From contig NZ_JAFBBY010000001.1 of assembly GCF_016907515.1 (NCBI RefSeq), positions 1,426,001 through 1,490,000 on the forward strand: 64,000 bases of DNA, in the 5' to 3' direction. A model generated the notes under the pieces. It was not told the origin of the DNA. It saw nothing but the letters and a program-made list of their open reading frames with translations, and did not search any database. Shown piece by piece: positions 58,813 to 64,000 of the stretch. Every line of letters begins with the position of its first letter. Position 1 is the first letter of the stretch. Both the position numbers and the translations under genes were made by a program. This DNA comes from Nocardioides nitrophenolicus. Its GTDB lineage: Bacteria; Actinomycetota; Actinomycetes; Propionibacteriales; Nocardioidaceae.

Positions 58813-60062
58813 GCGCGACCGCTCCCCGCATCGTCGTCGTCGGCGCCGGCCTGGCCGGCCTCCGCGTCTGCGAGCGGCTCCGCGCCGCGGGACACGACGG
58901 GCCGATCACGGTCTTCGGCGACGAGGAGCACCCGCCCTACAACCGGCCGCCACTCTCCAAGGAGCTGCTGCGGGGCACGACCACGGTCGACAAGCTCGCC
59001 TTCAAGCAGCGCCCGGCCACCGAGGACGTCACCTGGCTCCTCGGCACGCCGGTGACGGCGGTCGACCTGACCCGGCGCGAGGTGACCCTCGCCGACGGCT
59101 CCTCGGCGGCGTACGACGGCCTGGTGGTCGCCACCGGGGTCCGCGCCCGGCGGCTGAGCCTGGACGGCGAGCCCGGCACCCGGCACACGATCCGCACCAT
59201 CGAGGACGCGCAGCGGGTGGCCCGCAACCTCACCGCCGGCACTCGGGTGGTCGTCATCGGGGCCGGCTTCATCGGCTGCGAGGTCGCCGCGACCGCGGTC
59301 GGCCTCGGCTGCGACGTGACGGTCGTCGAGCCGCTCAGCGCTCCGCTCGAGCGCGCGGTCGGCGTCGAGGTCGGTCGCGAGGTGCAGCGCCGCCACGAGG
59401 TGCGCGGCGTCCGGTTCGCCCTCGGCCGGACCGTGACCGCGGTGATCGACGCCGGGGAGCATCTGGAGATCGAACTCGACCGCGGCTCCCGGATCCCCGC
59501 CGACGTGGTCATCGAGGCGGTCGGCTCGCAGGCCAACACCGAGCCGCTCGCCGGGCAGGGACTCGACCTGTCGAACGGCGTGCTCTGCGACGCCGGGCTG
59601 CATCCGCTGCGCGACGGACGGGCCGTGCTCGACGTCGTCGTGGTGGGCGACGTGGCGCGCTTCCCGGTCCACGGCTTCGGCGAGCTGCCCCTGCGGGTCG
59701 AGCACTGGACGATGCCGACGGACATGGCCGCGCACGCGGCCGCGAGCCTGTTGGCGGGCATCGCCGGCGGCCGGGCCGACGAGGCCGGCTTCGCCCCACT
59801 GCCGACCTTCTGGAGCGAGCAGTACGGCGTGCGGATGCAGTCCTTCGGCGTCCCGAGCCAGGGCCTCGACGACGTCCGGGTGCTCGAGGGCACGCTGGGC
59901 GAGGAGGCCGCGGTCGGCTATCACCGGGACGGTCGGCTGGTCGGCGTGGTGCTGATCGGGATGGCCCGCCGGATGGTCGACTTCCGCACCGCCGTGTCCG
60001 ACGCCCGCCTCACCGAGCTCGCCGAGCTCGCCCCGATCGACGCGACCGTGGCCGCCGGGTGA
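58809..60062 (+). CDS. FAD-dependent ferredoxin reductase (rhodocoxin/putidaredoxin-reductase type)
   Basis: 417 aa with FAD motif VVVGAGLAGLR at the start, the YNRPPLSKELL loop, NAD motif VVIGAGFIGCEVAA near residue 150 and a C-terminal interface domain (TFWSEQYGVRMQSFG). This is the standard partner passing electrons from NADH to P450 ferredoxins. GTG at 58809 overlaps the KstD-like stop. With the ferredoxin at 55487 it completes a redox chain for both P450s. Confidence 0.9.
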   Translation: MSATAPRIVVVGAGLAGLRVCERLRAAGHDGPITVFGDEEHPPYNRPPLSKELLRGTTTVDKLAFKQRPATEDVTWLLGTPVTAVDLTRREVTLADGSSAAYDGLVVATGVRARRLSLDGEPGTRHTIRTIEDAQRVARNLTAGTRVVVIGAGFIGCEVAATAVGLGCDVTVVEPLSAPLERAVGVEVGREVQRRHEVRGVRFALGRTVTAVIDAGEHLEIELDRGSRIPADVVIEAVGSQANTEPLAGQGLDLSNGVLCDAGLHPLRDGRAVLDVVVVGDVARFPVHGFGELPLRVEHWTMPTDMAAHAAASLLAGIAGGRADEAGFAPLPTFWSEQYGVRMQSFGVPSQGLDDVRVLEGTLGEEAAVGYHRDGRLVGVVLIGMARRMVDFRTAVSDARLTELAELAPIDATVAAG

Positions 60063-61306
60063 GCTCGCCCGCGGTCCCGACACCCTCCCCGGCCCGCTCC
60101 CCGGCGACCGTCCGCCGCCCCGGCGCGCTGCCCGCCTGGCTGATCGTGCTCCTCGTCACCGTCGTCGGCCTGAACCTGCGCGCCAGCCTCGGCTCGTTCC
60201 CGCCGCTGCTCGACGACATGGCCGGCGACCTGCCGCTCAGCAACACCGCGGCCGGCCTGCTCACCTCGGTCGCCGTCGTGTTCATGGGCCTGTGCGCCCC
60301 CGTCGGGCAGCGGCTCGGCACCCGCGTCGGTGCCGAGATGGCCGTCGGGCTGATGATGCAGGTGCTGGCGCTCGCCGGCATCATGCGGATCGTCGCGTGG
60401 GGCGGGCTGCCCCTGCTGTTCGTGTCGGTGGCGCTGGCGGGTGCGGCGATGGGCGGCATCTCCTCGCTGATGCCGGCCCTCATCGCGCACCACGTGCCCC
60501 GCATCCGGGGCCTGACCGTCGGCCTCTACTCCACCGGGCTCGCGAGCGGCGTGGCGATCGCCGCCGCCGTCGCGGTGCCCTGGGAGCACCTGCTCGGCGG
60601 CTGGCGGGCCTCGGTCGCCGCCTGGGGCTTCATCGCCGCCGCGACCGGGGCGCTGTGGCTGCTCGCCGTGCCGCGACTGCGCGCCTCGACCGAGGGCGCC
60701 CCCGCGGCCACGGTGGTGGTCGACCACCGGATGCCGCTGCGCTCGCGCACCGCCTGGTGGGTGACCGCGTTCACCACCGGCAACATGATCGTCGGGTTCA
60801 GCGGCCTGGCCTGGGTCACGCCGCTCTACGCCTCGCTCGGCAAGAGCCCCCACGAGGCCGCCTCGATGCTGGTGCTCTTCCAGATCGTCCAGCTGCTCGC
60901 GATGCTGACCCTGCCGGCGATCACCGACTTCACCACCGACCGGCGTCCGATGCTGGCCCTGATGGTGCTGGCGACCTGCGCCGGCATCGCCCTGCTCCTG
61001 CTGGACCCGATCACCTGGGCGGTGCCCGCCGTCGTCCTGTTCGGCATCGGCGTCGGTGGCGGCTCCACCCTCGGCCTGGTCCTGATCGTGGACTGCACCG
61101 ACAGCCAGGCCGACGCGGCCCGGCTCGGTGCGATGACCCTGCTCATCGCCTTCCTCGCCGGAGCGCTGGGACCCTTCGTGCTCGGCCTGCTGCGCGACCT
61201 CAGCGGCGGCTTCACCGCCGGGTACGCCGTGATGCTCGCCCTGGCCGGCGCGATGCTCGCCGTGGTCTTCCGGTTCCGCCCCGGTCGCACGATCCACGAC
61301 GCCTGA
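60059..61306 (+). CDS. MFS transporter (CynX/NimT-like)
   Basis: 415 aa, about 12 hydrophobic segments. The first loop LNLRASLGSFPPLLDDMAGDL is typical of CynX/NimT transporters, which move small organic anions. GTG at 60059 overlaps the reductase stop. It ends just before a strong hairpin. Could import the substrate or export a by-product. Confidence 0.87.
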   Translation: MSSPAVPTPSPARSPATVRRPGALPAWLIVLLVTVVGLNLRASLGSFPPLLDDMAGDLPLSNTAAGLLTSVAVVFMGLCAPVGQRLGTRVGAEMAVGLMMQVLALAGIMRIVAWGGLPLLFVSVALAGAAMGGISSLMPALIAHHVPRIRGLTVGLYSTGLASGVAIAAAVAVPWEHLLGGWRASVAAWGFIAAATGALWLLAVPRLRASTEGAPAATVVVDHRMPLRSRTAWWVTAFTTGNMIVGFSGLAWVTPLYASLGKSPHEAASMLVLFQIVQLLAMLTLPAITDFTTDRRPMLALMVLATCAGIALLLLDPITWAVPAVVLFGIGVGGGSTLGLVLIVDCTDSQADAARLGAMTLLIAFLAGALGPFVLGLLRDLSGGFTAGYAVMLALAGAMLAVVFRFRPGRTIHDA

Positions 61307-61312
61307 GCACGC

Positions 61313-61343
61313 GAACGCCCGCGGCCGGCGGCCGCGGGCGTTC
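61313..61343. terminator. Bidirectional hairpin terminator
   Basis: 14-bp perfect stem (GAACGCCCGCGGCC / GGCCGCGGGCGTTC) with a 3-nt loop between the convergent MFS and SnoaL-like genes. Confidence 0.75.
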
Positions 61344-61378
61344 GGTCTCCTCCGGCGAGGCCGGTCGGGTGGGCTCGA

Positions 61379-61948
61379 TCAGACCCAGGCGCGCAGCCAG
61401 TCGCTGCCGGCGTCGGAGCGCAGCGTGACCGGCCAGTCCGCCGGGCGCTGGTCGCCATAGGCCCGCACCGCCCGGTCGCCGTGGCCGAGCTCGGACAGCT
61501 CGGCGATCGGCAGGTAGTACATGTAGGACATCGTGCGCGCCGAGAACCTCCAGCGCCCGCCGTCGCGGCGGTACTCGTCGACGTACCGCAACGCGACCTG
61601 CATCGCCACCCCGTTGCGGTCCACCTCGGCGTGGCTGGCGAGCAGCCCGCGGGCCAGGTCCGGGTCGGCGGCGTCGAACCGGACGACGTGGCCATGGCTG
61701 AAGTGGTTGGTCGGGCCGAGGGCCGCGAACCGGCCGAGATAGGTCTCGACGATGGCGTCCAGCCCGTCGGCCGCGAAGACGCCGTCGGCCGAGCGGAGGG
61801 TCGCGTCGGCCGTGAAGATCCGCCGGATGCCCTCCTCGTCGCGCTCGTCCATGATGTAGCCGTAGAGCACGGCCAGCTCCTGGATCTCGGCCCGGTCCTC
61901 GGCGCGCTGCAGGCGCCGGAGCAGGTCGGTGTCGGCGGTCGCGGTCAT
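61379..61948 (-). CDS. SnoaL-like (NTF2-fold) protein
   Basis: 189 aa: RAEIQELAVLYGYIMDERDEEGI and IFTADATLRSADG are the family's opening blocks; the middle (LGPTNHFSHGHVV) and WRFSARTMSYMYYLP end fit as well. ATG at 61948 overlaps the KstD-like stop. It has the same end (RELRFMYNLP/RTMSYMYYLP) as the SnoaL-like protein at 33354, so those two are relatives. Likely an isomerase or hydratase acting with the flavoprotein. Confidence 0.8.
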   Translation of the reverse strand: MTATADTDLLRRLQRAEDRAEIQELAVLYGYIMDERDEEGIRRIFTADATLRSADGVFAADGLDAIVETYLGRFAALGPTNHFSHGHVVRFDAADPDLARGLLASHAEVDRNGVAMQVALRYVDEYRRDGGRWRFSARTMSYMYYLPIAELSELGHGDRAVRAYGDQRPADWPVTLRSDAGSDWLRAWV

Positions 61949-63672
61949 GCTCGGTTCTCCTTGGTGGTGGTCGGGACCGGGTCGCCACACAGCTCCCGGC
62001 TGACGAGATAGGCGAGGGCGAGTCCCCGCCCGAGGGCGATGCCGGAGTTGTAGCCGGTGCCCACCGTGGTCAGCGCCGCGCACGAGCCGACGGCGTACAG
62101 CCCGGCGATCGGCGTACCGCTCTCGTCGAGGACGTGACCGTCGCCGTCGATGTGCACGCCGCTCGAGCCGATGCCGGTGCCGACGAAGCGCAGCCGGAAG
62201 CCGTGGAAGGGCGCCTGCTCGATCGGGCCGAGCACCGGGTTGGGCTGCTGGGCGGGGTCTCCGGCGAAGCGCCGGACATAGGCGACCGAGCCGCGGCCGA
62301 AGTCGGGGTCCTCCCCGGCCCGGGCGTGCTCGCTGAACGCCGCGGCACTCACCTCGAGCTGCTCGCCGTCGATGCCGAGCGCCGCGCCGAGCTCGCGCAG
62401 GGTGGCGGCCGAGGTCACCAGCCCGTCCGGGTAGTCGCCGCCCGGCGGGGTGACCCCGAGGCCGTACTTCTGGTGGTGCTGCTCGTCGAAGACGAGGAAG
62501 AACGGGAGGTGCGGGTCGTCGGGAGCCATCGTCTTCGCGACGATGTCGACCCAGTAGGAGTCGTCGCAGTAGCGGCGACCGGTCCGGTCGACGATCATCG
62601 CGTGCGGCATGGCGTAGTCGGGGCCGTAGGCGTAGCCCGAGCCGATGCTGGACTTCCACCCGGGAAGCATCGGGATGGCCGTGGGCGGGAGGACGGCGAC
62701 CGCTCCCCCGACCGAGCGGGCGAGCCGGATGCCGTCGCCGCGGATGCTGTCCGGGGCGACGCTGCCGAAGTCGTCCTCGCCGAGCCCCACGAGCTCGCGC
62801 ACCAGCTCGGCGTCCCAGTCGTAGGTGCTCGTGGCCAGCACCACCGGCCCGCGGCGCTCGACGACGGCGCCGTCGGGGGAGGTGGCCCGCAGGCCCAGGA
62901 CGTCGCCGGATCCGTCGGCGAGGAGCTCGGTGACCGGGTGGCCGGTGTGGATGGTGATCCGCTCCTCGCGCAGCACCCGGCGCAGGAAGCTCGCCACGAC
63001 GCCGGTCCCGAAGGTCAGCGGATCGCCGCTGCGCTCCTCCGCTCCGGCGTCCTCGCGCCGCTCGGGGAGCCCGAACGCCTGGACGCCGGCCTGCTCGTCA
63101 CCCGTCTCGTTGTCGTCGACGTAGGTGAGCCGGCGGCCCTTCACGAACATGTCGGCGTAGGTCGTGCCCACCGGGAAGTAGGGGCTGACCCGCAGCCGGT
63201 CGCGCCACTCGCCGAGCTCGCCGCCGTCGATGACCTCGTTGGTCAGGTAGCGCCCCGCGGGCAGGGCGCCGTCCGCCTCGTTGTGGTAGTCGGCGAGGCC
63301 GGGGATGACCGTCCAGCGGATCGCGCCCTCGTCCTCCCAGTACTTCGTCGCCTCCGGGGAGACGGCGAGCCAGCGGCGCAGCGCGTCCTCGTCGAGCACC
63401 TCGGGATGGTCGTGGGCGATCGCCCGGACGTAGCGCTCGGCGAGCTCGAGGGTGTCGTCCTCGATGCCCTCGCGACGGGCCACGTGGTTGGCGCCCACCC
63501 AGACCTGGCCACCCGAGTAGGCGGCCGCGCCGCCCACCAGGTCGGCCGCCTCGAACACCTCGGCGCTCCCGCCCCGCAGCGCCACCCCGAGCGCGGTCGC
63601 CAGGCCGGACAGCCCGGCCCCCACGACGAGCACCGCGGTGTCCTGGGCGCTGGCACTTCCTCCGGTCGTCAC
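61945..63672 (-). CDS. FAD-binding dehydrogenase (fumarate reductase/KstD family)
   Basis: 575 aa: FAD motif VVGAGLSGLA with GG(A/S)A in VGGAAAYSGGQVWVGAN, a large substrate domain and the C-terminal GLYAVGSCAALTT loop. The active-site loop reads GTGYNSGIALGR: Tyr is kept but the Gly four residues on is Ile, unlike the KstD-like protein at 57172, so the reaction may differ. The GTG at 63672 follows AGGAG and is preferred to the GTG at 63717. Divergent from the KorA-like gene. Confidence 0.82.
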   Translation of the reverse strand: MTTGGSASAQDTAVLVVGAGLSGLATALGVALRGGSAEVFEAADLVGGAAAYSGGQVWVGANHVARREGIEDDTLELAERYVRAIAHDHPEVLDEDALRRWLAVSPEATKYWEDEGAIRWTVIPGLADYHNEADGALPAGRYLTNEVIDGGELGEWRDRLRVSPYFPVGTTYADMFVKGRRLTYVDDNETGDEQAGVQAFGLPERREDAGAEERSGDPLTFGTGVVASFLRRVLREERITIHTGHPVTELLADGSGDVLGLRATSPDGAVVERRGPVVLATSTYDWDAELVRELVGLGEDDFGSVAPDSIRGDGIRLARSVGGAVAVLPPTAIPMLPGWKSSIGSGYAYGPDYAMPHAMIVDRTGRRYCDDSYWVDIVAKTMAPDDPHLPFFLVFDEQHHQKYGLGVTPPGGDYPDGLVTSAATLRELGAALGIDGEQLEVSAAAFSEHARAGEDPDFGRGSVAYVRRFAGDPAQQPNPVLGPIEQAPFHGFRLRFVGTGIGSSGVHIDGDGHVLDESGTPIAGLYAVGSCAALTTVGTGYNSGIALGRGLALAYLVSRELCGDPVPTTTKENRA

Positions 63673-63734
63673 ACCATCACTCCTGTCGCTGTCGCGGCCG
63701 CCGCGGGCCGACGGCACCGGCCCCTCGCGCTAGC

Positions 63735-63761
63735 AGGATAATCATATTCATGGATAATGGT
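63735..63761. promoter_or_regulatory. AT-rich operator/promoter island l
   Basis: GGATAATCATATTCATGGAT between the divergent flavoprotein and KorA-like genes. Shares GATAATCAT with islands b and g; extends the putative regulon to the right edge of the window. Confidence 0.65.
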
Positions 63762-63796
63762 CCAGAGTCCTGGCCAGCACGAAGGAGATCAGCCAG

Positions 63797-64000
63797 ATGA
63801 GCAGCACGGTGACCGAGCTCGACCGGGTCGTCATCCGCTTCGCGGGAGACTCGGGCGACGGCATGCAGCTGACCGGCGACCGGTTCACCCAGGAGGCGGC
63901 GGTCTTCGGGAACGACCTGTCGACCCTGCCGAACTTCCCGGCCGAGATCCGGGCGCCCCAAGGCACCATCCCCGGCGTCTCGTCCTTCCAGCTGCACTTC
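63797..64000 (+). CDS. 2-oxoacid:ferredoxin oxidoreductase alpha (KorA-like), partial at right edge
   Basis: 68 codons of an open frame from ATG at 63797, preceded by GAAGGAG, to the end of the window. [20 protein letters not shown] and [19 protein letters not shown] are the N-terminal gamma-domain signature of KorA-type subunits, which with KorB decarboxylate a 2-oxoacid to acyl-CoA and reduce ferredoxin. A korB gene should follow outside the window. Its promoter carries island l, so it seems part of the same regulon. It could be the tail end of the pathway or a source of reduced ferredoxin. Confidence 0.85.
   Translation, partial: MSSTVTELDRVVIRFAGDSGDGMQLTGDRFTQEAAVFGNDLSTLPNFPAEIRAPQGTIPGVSSFQLHF

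Noticed and set aside
59921..61297. 458-codon minus frame opposite the right-hand MFS gene
   Set aside because: Same shadow effect; no ribosome site and no recognisable fold.
57172..63672. Classical steroid (kst/hsa) degradation cluster
   Set aside because: KstD-like proteins, racemase and thiolases are suggestive, but no ring hydroxylase KshA/B, HsaA-D or KstR-type TetR regulator is present in the window.
1..64000. CRISPR arrays, tRNA or rRNA genes, prophage
   Set aside because: No regular direct repeats, no cloverleaf or rRNA stretches, and no phage structural genes were seen.

Overview
The window is about 70% GC with GC-biased third positions, Shine-Dalgarno leaders of the AGGAGG type, many GTG starts and long runs of genes coupled by 1-4 nt overlaps. 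It also carries an actinobacterial LexA box (35258-35273) and a DUF222/HNH gene of the mycobacterial 13E12 type. Together these point to a high-GC actinobacterium. Nocardioidaceae (Nocardioides-like) is my best guess from style, but it is an inference. I see no rRNA, tRNA, CRISPR array or prophage.

Almost all of the 64 kb is one catabolic supercluster for CoA-activated organic acids. It holds three AMP-forming acyl-CoA ligases, five acyl-CoA dehydrogenases, three crotonases (one of MenB/BadI type), two thiolases, six SDRs, a CitE-like lyase with a MaoC hydratase, an alpha-methylacyl-CoA racemase, a second CaiB/BaiF protein, two aldehyde dehydrogenases, two amidohydrolases and a SMP-30 lactonase. 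Redox proteins are four related luciferase-like monooxygenases, two P450s, a P450-type ferredoxin and its reductase, two KstD/fumarate-reductase-like flavoproteins, a TMADH/OYE-type reductase and the start of a 2-oxoacid:ferredoxin oxidoreductase. Transport is by a Liv-type ABC importer and two MFS proteins. One FadR-type GntR regulator is present. The mix suggests breakdown of a cyclic or branched terpenoid-, steroid- or alicyclic-like substrate; the substrate itself cannot be read from the sequence.

Layout. 0.2-2.1 kb (-): SMP-30 and LLM. 2.2-4.8 (+): ACAD, CitE-like lyase, MaoC. 4.8-5.65 (-): amidohydrolase. 5.76-8.57 (+): TMADH-like reductase and SDR. 8.6-15.6 (-): P450, ligase, AtuA, DUF4387, LLM, SDR, AhpD-like. 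15.7-23.95 (-): two ACADs, amidohydrolase, AtuA, AtuA-C, crotonase, thiolase, MFS. 24.05-25.75 (+): SDR and two AhpD-like genes. 25.8-33.25 (-): SDR, LLM, ligase, ACAD, ALDH, CaiB. 33.35-33.93 (+): SnoaL-like. 33.9-35.5: a LexA-box DUF222/HNH gene and an IS481 scrap, apparently foreign to the cluster. 35.5-37.7 (-): PPOX, small barrel protein, SDR, SnoaL-like. 37.9-40.6 (+): thiolase, SDR, crotonase. 40.7-42.66 (-): ACAD and BadI/MenB-like crotonase. 42.8-43.55 (+): GntR. 43.6-48.3 (-): Liv transporter. 48.6-49.65 (+): LLM. 49.6-55.7 (-): ferredoxin, AtuA, AtuA-C, ALDH, ligase, racemase. 55.85-61.3 (+): P450, KstD-like, ferredoxin reductase, MFS. 61.4-63.67 (-): KstD-like and SnoaL-like. 63.8-end (+): KorA-like, cut by the window edge.

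Two signals stand out. First, every divergent promoter region of the catabolic genes, plus the leader of the P450 operon at 15.6 kb, has an AT-rich island resembling TAAYNATGATCAY, while the DUF222/HNH gene has a LexA box instead. This looks like one undescribed regulon, and the resident GntR protein is the obvious candidate regulator. Second, three operons each carry an AtuA-family (DUF1446) protein with a separately encoded small partner (AtuA C-terminal-like twice, DUF4387 once) beside an acyl-CoA ligase or acyl-CoA dehydrogenases. No biotin-dependent geranyl-CoA carboxylase is present, so these AtuA proteins probably do something other than the textbook acyclic terpene route.
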